Origin: Stomoxys calcitrans
Lineage: Eukaryota; Arthropoda; Insecta; Diptera; Muscidae
Direction: 5' to 3'
DNA length: 64,000 bases
NCBI RefSeq assembly: GCF_963082655.1
Contig: NC_081553.1
Coordinates: forward strand, 22,010,197 to 22,074,196
The position numbers were made by a program, and so were the translations under genes. Below, one piece after another: positions 33,881 through 45,739 of this stretch; position 1 is the stretch's first letter; each line of letters opens with the position of its first letter. The notes beneath the pieces were generated by a model. It was not told the origin of the DNA and ran no database searches. It saw only the letters and a list, made by a program, of their open reading frames with translations.

Positions 33881-34943
33881 TTTCAATATATGTTGCATCC
33901 TTTCACTGAATATTTTCAGATCCTTAAGCAATTGAATGTCACTAGATGGGGATATCGTTGCATTTCAGTCTTCACTCGCCGAACCATTTCATGTGTTGTT
34001 GCAGTTTTTATTTTTTGAACCACCAAAGGTACCAATTTCAGTATGACGATTTATGGCGTGATACACAAATATTTTGTCAACTCTGAGATGTCTGAGTTCG
34101 CCAACAACCGCCGTTTGCGATTTTTCAGCCAATTATTACGCTTGATCTCCATCACAAGTAACTTTCTTTTTAAATAAACTCAGAAGTCAATGATTTTGGA
34201 GGTTTGTAAACAATATAATAAGCTGCCATTAGAACAAATATCATGTGTCTGTCCTTTCTAGCTTAACTGATAGTTCAATGTGAATTTGGTATCACTTCAT
34301 GACAGCTACCCTGTAATGTGAATTAAAGCGCGTATTTCCGTGGTGTAAGATATCCAAAGTTAGGCCAAGCAAGGTATTTTACTTCGTGAGACCTGATTTC
34401 TCATGAATCTGAAGGTTCCACTTATCGTTCCTTTTGGATGAGTCGAGAGGTTTTCATGTCCGTGAAACATGGACGAACATGTCTATGAAACTAAGCTATT
34501 GTATTATATGCTTATGGGAGAGAGGACAGGTCCTAAACGTGTCACGGGATAGGTCCTCTGGTGATAGGGACCGGTCCCATTTCTCCCCTTACATGGAAAA
34601 AACCTGTCACTTCTATAAGGGTTTGACGCTCGAGGTGACGAGTTGCCACCATTCTAACACCGTAGGATACGTCCTGGGACAGTTTGAAAAGGATGAGTGT
34701 ACTTCGCAAGAAATGTTAAGGGAGATAACATTAGTTAGCAAATATGCTTAACGGATAAGCAATTTTAAACAATAATTAAGCGACTTTTTAGAAAATAATT
34801 AAGAATCATAAGTAATGACAATGGAAACTTTTCATTTCCTGTAGGATATGTCCTGTGACAGGTAATTAATTCTCCAGTTTAAGACCGGTATATTTGGGAC
34901 AATTGACTAAACATTTCCCGTAGGGTTAAAAATAAATTTTTAT
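33881..34943. other. Island with recurring GTCCT/GACAGG motifs
   Basis: No recognised gene. Between 34515 and 34880 short motifs recur in both orientations (AGGACAGGTCCT, GGATACGTCCTGGGACAG, GGATATGTCCTGTGACAGG). The 105-codon frame at 34434-34751 overlaps this and lacks recognisable domains; I consider it doubtful. Confidence 0.4.
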
Positions 34944-36463
34944 ACCCACCACCGAAGGATGGGGATAAATTAATTTTGTCATTCCGTTTGTAACATATCG
35001 AAATATCCATTTCCGACCCTATAAAGTATATATATTCTTGAGCAGCGTAAAAATCTAAGACGATCTAGACATGCCCGCCCGTCTCTCTGTTGAAATCACG
35101 CTGCAGTCTTTAAAAATAGAGATATTGACCTGACATTTTGTACTGATCCTTTCTTAGTCCATAATCAGTTTATGTTCGAAGATGGGCTATATCGGACTAT
35201 ATCCTGATATAGCCTCCATATGGACGGATCGACCGATTTATGGTCTCAGATCCATAAAAGCCACATTTATTATCCGAATCTGCTGAAATTTTGGACAGTG
35301 AGTTGTGTAAGGCCCTTCAACATCCTTCGTCAATTTGGCTCAGCTCGGTTCAGATTTGGATATAAATAGCTGCCATATAGACCGATCCTCCGATTTAGGG
35401 TCTTAGGGCCATAAAAGCCACATTTATTATAATTTGGGGCAGTGAGTTGCGTTACACCCTTCGGCATTCTTCTTCAATATGCCCAGATTGGTCAAGATTT
35501 GAATATAGCTGCCATATAGACCGATCGGGCGATTTAGGGTCTTAGGCCCATAAAAGCCATATTTATAATTCGATTTTGCTGAGATTTGAGATAGTGAGTT
35601 GTCTTAGGCCGAGTTGTCAATTTGGCTCAGATCAGTCCAGATTTGGATATAGCTGAAATATAAACCGATCCTCCGATTAATGGTCTTAGGCTCATAAAAG
35701 CCACATTTATTATCCGATTTTGCTAGTGAGTTGTATAAAGCACTTTGACATCGTTCTTCAATTTGGCTCAGATTGGTCCAGATTTGGATATAGCTGTTAT
35801 ATAGACCGATCTTTCGGTTTTAAATTTTGGGGCCATAAAAAGCACATTTTTTGTCCGATGTCGCCGAAATTTGGGATAGTGATTTTTGTTAAGACCTTTG
35901 ACATACTTCTCCAATATGACACAGATCGGTCCAGATTTGGATATAGCTGCCATATAGACCGATCCTCCGATTTAATGTGTTGGGCCCATAAAAAGCGCAT
36001 TTATTATCCGATTTTGCCAAAACTTGGGACAGTGAGTTGTGTTAGGCTCTTCGACATTCTTCTTCAATTTGGCTGAGATCGGTCTAGATTTGGATAAAGC
36101 TGACATATTGACCGATCTCTCGGTTTTAGGTTTTGGGGCCATAAAAGACGCATTTATTGTCCAATTTCACTGATATTTGGCACAGCGACTTATGTAAGGC
36201 TTTTCGACAGCCGTGTCGTATATGGTTCAGATCGGTTTATTTTTAGGTATAACTACTAAAAAGACCAATATTTTGTTATACACAATTGAACAAAGACTTG
36301 TACTTATTAGTATTTGGTCGAAATGGGAACATATTTCGATATAGCTGCTATGGGGCATAAGGCATGTAATTTTCACAGGATTTTTATGAAAAGTGGTTTA
36401 CATATATATCCGAAATGGTGGGTATCCAAAGTTCAGCCTGGCCGAACTTAACGCCTTTTTATT
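34944..36463 (-). mobile_element. Family B element, complete
   Basis: The right end at 34944 has TATACCCACCACCGAAGGATG and GACCCTATAAAGTATATATA. Eight or so units follow. The left end has AAAGTTCAGCCTGGCCGAAC and TTAACGCCTTTTTAT. The microsatellite slot is minimal (GCCCGCCCGTCTCTCTG). Confidence 0.85.
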
Positions 36464-36993
36464 TGTTTTCTAAACTATTCGATTTGTTGTGGAAATTTCC
36501 GTATATTCGATATTTTGGTCTAAGAACATGTTTTTGACCTGTCTTCAGATTAAACCCACATTAACTTATTGTCCTACTTATTTCCTTATTTGCTTATATC
36601 CAAATGGTAATTTAGACAAATTTATTGTAATTTCGTAGGCGTTTGGGGCGACAGTGAAAAATCGATATTACTCAACAGCCAAAAAAAAAACTACAGGTAT
36701 TCTGTCTGGTATTGATGAGCTAACATTGCGTGACCCAAATGCTTGACCTTCGACAACATTTTTTAAATAATTCAACGAATTAGAAGCGAATAAGAGGAAA
36801 TGTTAAACAATTACGTGAAAGTTTTTGTTGCAGCCAATTTGTGGAAAGTAACCCACAGTGTCTCATGTTACAGCCTTCTGTATTCATGTCCTTCGTCAAT
36901 CGATGATGGCCTTTTGTGAGTTCCTGTTTATTTGTAATGGGCATACACACACACACAAATAAGTAAACTGTATTTGTATATCAAATTATTCGA

Positions 36994-37025
<32 letters not shown>

Positions 37026-37549
37026 TAGCTGTGTTCGCCCTTAAATGTACACAGATTGCACGCTTAGTACATACTGCTCTGTACTTGTTGTGTACACGAA
37101 ATATCTGTTTACGGCTGTAAATATATCGAATCCTTAGGGCAACACAGCTACACACTTATGTGCATACTAACTGTGGCACTAGCCATGTTTGTACAACGAA
37201 AAAAAAAAGCAACCAAATCGAAGTTAAAGAAATTGCTTTAACCCAATTAGTTGGCAGAAGGGCGTTTGTTTTGTCTCTGGGTAAGGGAAAGGGGGGACTT
37301 GGGGAACATCTAAATTCGCCCGGAAATGAATGGTGTATGGCCATGGGATTATTTATTAAGGTAATTCGCATTTTTATTGGTTTGGCTGAATAACACCACG
37401 ATAATCAGTTTGGTTGTAACCGGGACTCATTGAATAAGTGGCAGTTGTGTGGTTTAAGAATGACCCATGATGTTGCAAAGGTAATCAAATATCTGACCAC
37501 ATATGCCTGGCAATATTTCAGATAGGCTTAGCGTTCCTCAATTATTGAA
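36464..37549. other. Single-copy-looking island with (GT)n
   Basis: A GT run of about 29 bp lies at 36993-37021 and CA near 36947. No gene is recognised; frames at 37156-37393 lack features. Confidence 0.5.
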
Positions 37550-38711
37550 TATTGTATAAATACATATATATATGAAAGCTATATCTAAATCTGAACCGAC
37601 TGTTAAACAGATCGTTTGAAAATTGTTGTTACTACGGCCATATAGGTGAAAATCTGGCGATAAATATATATGGGTGCTACATTCAAGTTTGAACCGATTT
37701 TGATGAAATCTCACACACATGTTAAGATTAGTAGCAAAACAATCCGTGCCAAATTTTGTGGAAATCGGTCACAAATTGTGTTTATTACAGCCTAATAAGT
37801 GCAAATCGGGCGATTCATATAATGGGAGCTATATCCAAATCTGAACCGATTTTGATGAAATTTTACAGATATGTTAAGATCAGTAGCAAAACAATCCGTG
37901 CCAAATTTTGTGCAGATCGGTTGAAAATTTTAGCTACTAGGGCCATTTAAGTGCTTATCGGGCGATACATATATATGGGAGCTATATCTAAATCTGAACC
38001 GATTTTGATGAAACGTTGCAAATATGTTAAGATGGGTAACAAAATAATCCATGCCCAATTTTGTACAGATTGGTTGAAATTTTAGCTTCTACGGCCATTT
38101 AAGTGCAAATCGGGCTATACATATATATGGGAGCTATATCTAAATCTGAACCGATTTTGATGAAACTTTGTAGATATGTTAAGATCAGTAGCAAACAATT
38201 CATGCCAAATTTTGTGCAGATCGGTTGAAAATTTTAGCTACTAGGGCCATTTAAGTGCAAATCGTGCGATACATATATATGGGACCTATATCTAAATCTG
38301 AACAGATTTGGATCCAATTTTGCAGATATGTTAAAATCAATAGCAGAACAATCCATGCCCAATTTTGTGCAGATCGGTTGAAAATTTTAGATACTACGGC
38401 AATTTAAGTTCAAATCGGCCGATACATATATATGGAAGCTATATCTAAATCTGAACCGAATCAACAGCGTTTGCCCTTGGGCCAAAAAAGTGATATGTGC
38501 AAAATTTCGTGATGATTGGACAGCAAATACGACCTGCACTTTGATTACAAGAATACATGGACTCACAGACGGACCTGGGTAAATCGAATCAGAAAGTGAA
38601 ACTGAGTCGGTCGGTATACTTATCAATGTGTCTAGCTCTTCTCCTTCTTAGCGCTGCAAGCAAATGCACAAATCTATAATACCTTTTACCACAGTTGTGG
38701 TGTAGGGTATA
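37550..38711 (+). mobile_element. Family C variant element
   Basis: Units have GATACATATATATGGGAGC, TGAACCGATTTTGATGAA, ATGTTAAGATCAGTAGC and GATCGGTTGAAAATTTTAGC. This is a distinct C subfamily with a unit of about 150-160 bp. The right end at 38440-38711 has ATGGACTCACAGACGGACC, AACTGAGTCGGTCGG and CACAGTTGTGGTGTAGGG. The left terminus is not identified. Confidence 0.75.
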
Positions 38712-38886
38712 CAAAGGCGTTAATTTCGGCTGGGCCGAACTTTGGATATATGCGTAAACCACCTTTCGTCATAGTCCAGTGAAAACAAGTAAAAGCGTGC
38801 TAAGTGCGGCCGGGCCGAATCTTATATACCCTCCACCATGGATCGCATTTGTCGGGTTCTTTTCCCGGCATCTCTTCTTAGACAAA

Positions 38887-40865
38887 ACAAGTAAAAAGGC
38901 GTTAAGTTCGGCCAGGCTGAACTTTGGATACCCACCACCTCGGGTATATATGTAAACCACCTTTCATCAAAATTCGGTGAAAATTTCATACCTTATACTC
39001 ATATACCTCATACCGATCTGAACTATATACGACACGGATGTCGAAAAGCCGAACATAAGTCACTGTGTCAAATTTCAGTGAAATCGAGATATCGGTCTAC
39101 ATGGCAGCTATATCCAAATCTGGACCGATATGTGCGATATTGCAGAAGTATGTCAAGGGGCTTAACTTAACTCACTGTTCCAAATTTCGGGGACATCGGG
39201 CAATAATTGAGCATTTTATGGGCCCAAAACCATAAATCAAGAAATCGGTCTATATGGCAGCTATATCCAAATTTGAACCGATCTGGACCAAACTGAAGAA
39301 ATGTGTCAAAGGGCCTAACACATCTCACTGTCCCAAATTTCAGCAAAATCGGATAATGAATGTGGCTATTATGGGCCTTACACCATAAATCGGAGGATCG
39401 ATCTATATGGCAGCTATATCCAAATCTGGACCGATCTGAGCCAAATTAACGAAGGATGTCGACGGGCCTAACACAATTCACTGCCCCGAATTTCATCAAA
39501 ATCGGATAATAAATGTGGCTTTTGTGGGCCTAAGACCCTAAACCGGAGGATCGGTCTATATGGCAGCTATATCCAAATCTGAACCGATCTGGACCAAATT
39601 AAAGAAACATGTCAAAGGGCCTAAGACAACTCACTGTCCCAAATTTCAGCGAAATCGGACCATAAATGTGGCTTTTATGGGCCTTAGACCCTAAATCGGA
39701 GGATCGGTCTATATGGCAGCTATATCCAAATCTGGACCGATCTAAGCCAAATTGACAAAGGATGTCAAAGGGCCTAACACAACTCACTGTCCCAAATTTC
39801 AGCGAAATCGGACCATAAATGTGGCTTTTATGGGCCTTAGACCCTAAATCGGAGGATCGGTCTATATGGCAGCTATATCCAAATCTGGACCGAACTGAGC
39901 CAAATTGACAAAGGATGTCGACGGGCCTAACACAACTCACTGTCCCAAATTTCAACAAAATCGGATAATAAATGTGGCTTTTATGGGCCTAAGACCCTAA
40001 ATCGGCGGATCGGTCTATATGGGGGCTATATCAAGATATGGTCCGATATAGCCCATCTTCGAACTTAATAATAAATGTGGCTTTTGTGGGCCTAAGACCC
40101 TAAACCGGAGGATCGGTCTATATGGCAGCTATATCCAAATCTGAACCGATCTGGACCAAATTAAAGAAACATGTCAAAGGGCCTAAGACAACTCACTGTC
40201 CCAAATTTCAGCGAAATCGGACCATAAATGTGGCTTTTATGGGCCTTAGACCCTAAATCGGAGGATCGGTCTATATGGCAGCTATATCCAAATCTGGACC
40301 GATCTAAGCCAAATTGACAAAGGATGTCAAAGGGCCTAACGCAACTCACTGTCCCAAATTTCAGCAAAATCGGACCATAAATGTGGCTTTTATGGGCCTT
40401 AGACCCTAAATCGGAGGATCGGTCTATATGGCAGCTATATCCAAATCTGGACCGAACTGAGCCAAATTGACAAAGGATGTCGACGGGCCTAACACAACTC
40501 ACTGTCCCAAATTTCAACAAAATCGGATAATAAATGTGGCTTTTATGGGCCTAAGACCCTAAATCGGCGGATCGGTCTATATGGGGGCTATATCAAGATA
40601 TCGTCCGATATAGCGCATCTTAATGAACTTAACCTGCTTATGGACAAAAAAAGAATCTGTGCAAAATTTCAGCTCAATATCTCTATTTTTAAAGACTGTA
40701 GCGTGATTTCAACAGACAGACGGACGGACATGGCTAGATCGTCTTAGATTTTTACGCTGATCAAGAATATATATACTTTATAGGGTCGGAAATGGATATT
40801 TCGATGTGTTGCAAACGGAATGACAAAATGAATATACCCCCATCCTTCGGTGGTGGGTATAAAAA
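38887..40865 (+). mobile_element. Inner B element of a triple nest, complete
   Basis: The left end has AAGTAAAAAGGCGTTAAG, TTCGGCCAGGCTGAAC and ACCTCGGGTATATATG. It has about ten units including an internal 562-bp duplication. The right end has AGACTGTAGCGTGATTTC, GACAGACGGACGGACATGG, GATCAAGAATATATATAC and GGTGGTGGGTATAAAA. Confidence 0.92.
39508..40631 (+). repeat. 562-bp tandem duplication in the inner B element
   Basis: The stretch beginning TAATAAATGTGGCTTTTGTG repeats at an offset of 562 bp (39508 and 40070) with only a handful of differences. It includes the terminal-type unit (GGGGGCTATATCAAGATATG) which is thus present twice, once out of place in the interior. Confidence 0.92.
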
Positions 40866-42574
40866 GGATATAGGAAAAGATTTACTCTGCTACTAGAGCA
40901 ATATCGAGATATGGTCCGGTTTGGACCACAATTAATTTATATGTTGGAAACATGTGTAAAATGTCAGCCAATTCGAATAAGAATTGCGGGCAATATACCG
41001 ATTCAGACCGTAATAAACACGTATGTTGATGGTCATGAGAGGATCCGTCGTACAAAATTTTAGCCAAATCGGATAATAATTGCGACATCTAGAAGCTCAA
41101 GAAGTCAAGATCCCAGATCGGTTTATATGACAGCTATATAAGGTTATGAACCGATTTGAACCATACTTAGCACAGTTGTTGGATATCACAACAAAACACG
41201 TCGTGCAAAATTTAATTCCAATCGGATAAGAATTGCGCCCTCTAGAGGCTCAAGAAGTCAAGGCCCAAGATCGGTTTATATGGCAGCTATATCAGGTTAT
41301 GAACCGATTCGAACCATACTTGGCATAGTTGTTTGATATCATAACAGAACACGTCGTGCAAAATTTCATTTCAATCGGATAAGAATTACGCACTCTGGAG
41401 GCTCAAGAAGTCAAGACCCAAGATCGGTTTATATGGCAGCTATATCAAAACGTGGACCGATATGGCCCATTTACAATACCAACCGATACTCATACCAACA
41501 ATACCAACCGACACTAATAAGAAGTATCCGGCTAGATTTACTCCTTCGGAAGTTAGCGTGCTTTTGACAGACGGACGGACATGGCTACATCGACATAAAA
41601 TGTCGCGACGATCAAGAATATATATACTTTATGGGGTCTCAGACGAATATTTCGAGTAGTTACAAACAGAAATTAGTATACCCCCCATCCTATGGTGGAG
41701 GGTATAAAAATGCATAACCGATGCCTGCCCCATAGCACCTACATCGAAATATGTTCCGATTTGGACCAAATACTAATAAGTAGAAGTCATTGTTCAATTG
41801 TGTGTAACAAAATATTGATCTGTTTTGTAGCTATATCTAAAAATAAACCGATCTGAACCATATACGACACGGATGTCGAAAAAACTAACATAAGTCACTT
41901 TGTCAAATTTCAGTGAAATCGGATTATAAATGAGCCTTTTATGGCCCCAGAACCTTAAATCGAGAGATCGGTCTATATGGCAGCTATATCCAAATCTGAA
42001 CCGATCTGAGCCAAATCGAAGAAAAATTTCGAAGGGTTCAACACAACTCACTGTCTTGAATTTCGGCGACATCGGGCAATTAATGGGCCTTTTATAGGCC
42101 CATAACCTTAAATCGAGAGATCTGTCTATATAGCAGTTAATCTAATATCTAGACCGATCTGAGCCAAATTGAAGAATGGTGTTGAAGGGCCTTACACAGC
42201 TCACTGTTCCAAATTTCAGCAAAATCGGATAATAAATGTGTCATTTATGGGTATAAGACCCTAAATCGGCGGATCGGTCTATATGGGGGCTATATCAAGA
42301 TATAGTCCGATATAGCCCATCTTCGAACTTAACCTGCTAATGGACAAAAAAAAAAAAGAATCTGTGCAAAGTTTCAGCTCAATATCACTTTTTTAAAGAC
42401 TGTAGTGTGATTTCAACAGACAGACGGACGGACATGTCTAGATCGTTTTAGATTTTCACGCTGATCAAGAATATATATACTTTATAGGGTCGGAAATGGA
42501 TATTTCGATGTATTGAAAACGGAATGAAAAAATGAATGTACCCCCATCCTTCGGTGGTGGGTATAAAAAAGTTA

Positions 42575-42608
42575 ACCCCCACTCCAATCCTGTGGTGGAG
42601 GGTATAAA
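42575..42608 (+). mobile_element. Stub of an A right end
   Basis: CCCCCACTCCAATCCTGTGG and TGGAGGGTATAAAAA is the last ~35 bp of an A element, lying directly after the outer B terminus. Confidence 0.65.
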
Positions 42609-42635
42609 AATGATACCGAATACAAGAATTGTGTT

Positions 42636-43530
42636 GGGTACCACCACCACCATAGAGGGGTATACTAATCTAGTCATTCCGTTTGAAACACCCGTTCGTT
42701 CGTCCGTCCATCCGTTCGTCCGTTCGTCCGTCCGTCTGTTCGTCCGTCCGTTCGTCCGTCCGTTTGTCCGTTCCGTCCATCCGTCCGTCCGTCCGTCCAT
42801 TCGTTCGTCCGTCCGTCTGTTCGTCCGTCCGTTTGTCCGTATATTCGCCCATTCATCCGTCCATTCATCTATCCGTACGTCCATCCGTTCGTCCGTCCCT
42901 CCGTTCGTCCGTCCGTTTGTCGAAATTACGATAGCGGTCCAACGGGTAAAGCTAGCCGCTTGAAATTTTGCATAGGTACTTAATATTGATGTAGGTCGTT
43001 GCGTTTGCAAATGGGCCATATCGGTTCATATTCATAGCTCCCATATAAACCGATCTCACGATTTGCCGCCTTGGGCCCTTACAAGCCGCAATTTCTGTCA
43101 GATTTGGATAAAATTTTGCAAATAGTGTTCCGTTTTGACTTCCAATAACTGTGCCAAGTACGGTCCACATCATTCTATAACCTGATATAGCTCCCACATA
43201 AACCGATCTCCTGATTTGATTTCTTGAGCCCTTACAAGCCGCAATTTTTTTCCGATTTGGCAGAAATTTTGCTTGTGGTGTTCCGTTATGACTTTGAACA
43301 ACTGTGCCAAATACGGTCCAAATGGGGCTAACCCAGGATATAGCTCCCATGTAAACCGGTTTCTTGATCATCGTTGTTCGGTTCCTAGAAGCTTTAATTT
43401 TTGCTGGTCTGACAAAAGTTTGGTATATAGAATAAAATTATGCCCCTTTTGTACAAATTTTTAACAGAATCCATGGTGGTTGGTTCTCAAGATTCGGCCC
43501 GGCCGAACTTTGCACGCTTTTACTTGTTTT
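42636..43530 (-). mobile_element. Family D element
   Basis: The right end is at 42636 (ACCACCACCATAGAGGGGTA, GTCATTCCGTTTGAAACA), then an expanded TCCG/TTCG array, CGAAATTACGATAGCGGTCC and two to three units with GATATAGCTCCCACATAAACC and CTTACAAGCCGCAATTT. The left end has CCATGGTGGTTGGTTCTC, TTCGGCCCGGCCGAA and GCACGCTTTTACTTG. Confidence 0.78.
42690..42921. repeat. Expanded GTCC/GTTC microsatellite in D right end
   Basis: About 230 bp of GTCC, GTCT and GTTC tetranucleotides in the same slot as the expansion at 2696-2998. Frames open on both strands (up to 184 codons) only reflect a period of four with few stop codons. Confidence 0.9.
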
Positions 43531-43535
43531 TTTCA

Positions 43536-45739
43536 TAAAAATGCCTTCAGAATTAAAAGAAAAAAAAATATTGCAAAACTGTTCGTTTCTCTAAGTCAGC
43601 CTTCTTAATTTTTGTGAGTTTTGTGTACACCTTACACATGAAGCCAGAAACTCCTATCAGAATTTAGTTTTTTATGTGGCCTGTTAATTAATAGTGTTGC
43701 CCAATTTTTGAAAGGGTTTATACCATCATTCTGATTTTTAAGACCACTGGACTTCCTTTTATTAATTTTTTTTGAAATTTGAACCAATCACTCTATTAGT
43801 GCCCTCATCTAAAAATTTTAATTCAATATCAAATTTTAAAAATCGTATTCCACCCCAATACATGTATAACAATTACCAAAAATTGTAGCATTTTTCATGC
43901 ATTAGTAATTTGAATGCTACCAGCTGTGGCGGTGGCGGCCTGTTTGGTTACTCGATATGTGGCGAGTCCAAGAAATGACGTCATTAAAGTGGACAGCACA
44001 GATGTGGTCGCCAGCAAAGAGTGGGCCATAGTGGTAGAGCGCAAAGTCATGGCACAAGTGATTACCATGGCTACTACAATGTCTAGTAGTACCAACACTA
44101 ATACTAATGCAACAAAAACTTAAGGCACTCACTCGCATGCTATGGGACAAAGGGGTTGTGGTGGAGCTATAAGTGTGTGTGTGTCTGCCCCACAGAGCCG
44201 TTGAAGCCCCAACTATTATCACTAATGTACTCTCAATTGCATCTATACACTCACAAATACATACACACACACACACTTGCATACTCGTATACTTCTTCTG
44301 TCAGTGTTACCATAAATGCAGATTGTGTATCTGTGTGTGTGAGTGAGTGTGTGTGAACGTCTATCGAAGCAGGAGTCTTAGTGAAATTCTATTAACAATG
44401 GTCGATTGGTGGCATGTATGGTTTCGTTGCATTGCATTGTTGTTGCCAGTACGGAAAAGGTATAAAAAACGCTAAGAACAACGCTTAACGTTCGCTTCGG
44501 TTCGGTAGTTGGTAAGCAGCTCCCGGAAAGTAGAAATTTCTACCGAGTCAACAAAAAATTGTTATGAAGTGAAAAGTGAATCGAGCCGAAAATGTATTTT
44601 AGCCAGTTTCAATATTCCATGGTCCAAAGAAGACAAGTAAAAATTGTTGAATTTCCTTAAAGAAAAAAAAAAACAAAGCGAAAATAAATGCGGAAAATGG
44701 AAAACTAAACTGAAAACTGCAAAAAACAAATGTAACTGAAATCTAAAAACTTCCAAAAATATATATGGCCAGTGCGTGCGTGTGTGTGTGGGAGTGCTTA
44801 AGTAAGAGTGTGTGTGTAAGTCCTTTTGGGCAAGTGTGCTCGGAAGCCCCAGAAAAGTTTTATATTTTGCCAACACCAAACAAAAGCGTTTCCTTCGAAG
44901 CCAATAAAAGTTTGGCAACGATTTTGGTTTGCAACCAAATGAGCGAACGAAATGGCACAGCACAACAGAGGCGTTCAAAGTAAACGCATGAAACCTAAAA
45001 AAAGAGTCCCTTTTTTGTGTGTAAAAGCTAAAACACCAATTCACCCATGGGGACACCAAGCAGTCCACACACACACACTCACATTTAGTCTCGCAACAAT
45101 TATTCGTACCGCATAGAAGAGAGCGTACAACATGGTAATGCGGGTATAGTCAAATATATAGCAGTGTGTGTGAGTGTGTGTATGTGTGTGTAATGGTATG
45201 TGTTACTGTTGTGGGTGTCACTGCTGTTGGTAAGTTTACATGTGGCTTGTCATACACATAAATATGTACTGTGGCTGGCACATTTGTATGCGTGCGTTTT
45301 CAATTGGGCATTTGTTTGTTTGTCCCCCCCTGACCTGTTGGCTGACCCTTTATGACCAAAAACTCTGTTTGGTATAAAGCTAAGTGTTCGAATTCCTTGC
45401 TTTCCACCGCAACCACTCTATATATAGATGTGCTCGACACAAACTACAACCTCAGCAGGATTGTGGAGAACATTAGGGGCGCGAACTTTTGCTTGTCTCT
45501 TTCGAAACTATTTTGCTTGTGGACTTTATTGGTCGGCGATAGCAGCTTTATACACAAAAATATTTTCAAAAAATTTGTTTTTGTTTGAAAATGAAGTGTT
45601 GAAACCCAGCCAATCGAATTGTTTTTGAAATATTTAATTTTGGGAATTTTAAGGGTAAAACACCAATGCAACACCATTTCCTGCGGGATTGGGAAAAAAT
45701 GTGTTCGTCAAGAAGGTAACTTAGGTAGGTAGACAAAAA
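43536..45739. other. Single-copy-looking island with possible promoter
   Basis: AT-rich with many GT/CA runs (44170, 44262, 44330, 44775, 45165). It holds a candidate TATA promoter at 44461. The 170-codon minus frame at 44562-45074 lies opposite the A-rich leader-like sequence and looks spurious (Phe/Ser/Leu-rich). Confidence 0.5.
44461..44500 (+). promoter_or_regulatory. Candidate RNA polymerase II core promoter
   Basis: TATAAAAA (44461-44468) is followed about 30 bp on by ACGTTCGCTTCGGTTCGG, a plausible start region. A long A-rich leader-like stretch follows (AAGTGAAAAGTGAATCGAGCC, then many AAAAC/AAAAT blocks), as in fly 5' UTRs. A first coding exon is not evident; the ATG at 45131 is followed by a stop after four more codons, or by a possible splice donor (ATG/GTAATG). 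Confidence 0.35.

Larger units (their letters stand above)
38784..41708 (+). mobile_element. Middle A element of a triple nest
   Basis: The left end at 38784-38886 has ACAAGTAAAAGCGTGC, GCGGCCGGGCCGAATC and ACCCTCCACCATGG. It resumes after 40865 with GGATATAGGAAAAG, the block that normally follows AGGCAAACAA in A elements. The body and right end (GACGGACGGACATGG, GGTGGAGGGTATAAAAA) close at 41708. Confidence 0.9.
38712..42570 (+). mobile_element. Outer B element of a triple nest
   Basis: The left part at 38712-38783 has AAAGGCGTTAATTTCGGC, TGGGCCGAACTTTGG and ACCTTTCGTCATAGTCCAG. The sequence resumes after 41708 with TGCATAACCGATGCC, GTTCCGATTTGGACC, then B units and a right end at 42340-42570 with CAGACAGACGGACGGAC and GGTGGGTATAAAA. 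The join restores the normal order seen in reverse at 33791 (AATGCATTTTTACCGG). Confidence 0.88.

Noticed and set aside
42465..43019. 184-codon minus-strand frame rich in Thr/Asp/Gly/Arg
   Set aside because: It runs through the tetranucleotide slot of a D element and is low complexity.
44562..45074. 170-codon minus-strand frame
   Set aside because: Phe/Leu/Ser-rich with no domain, opposite an A-rich stretch; probably the complement of leader-like sequence.
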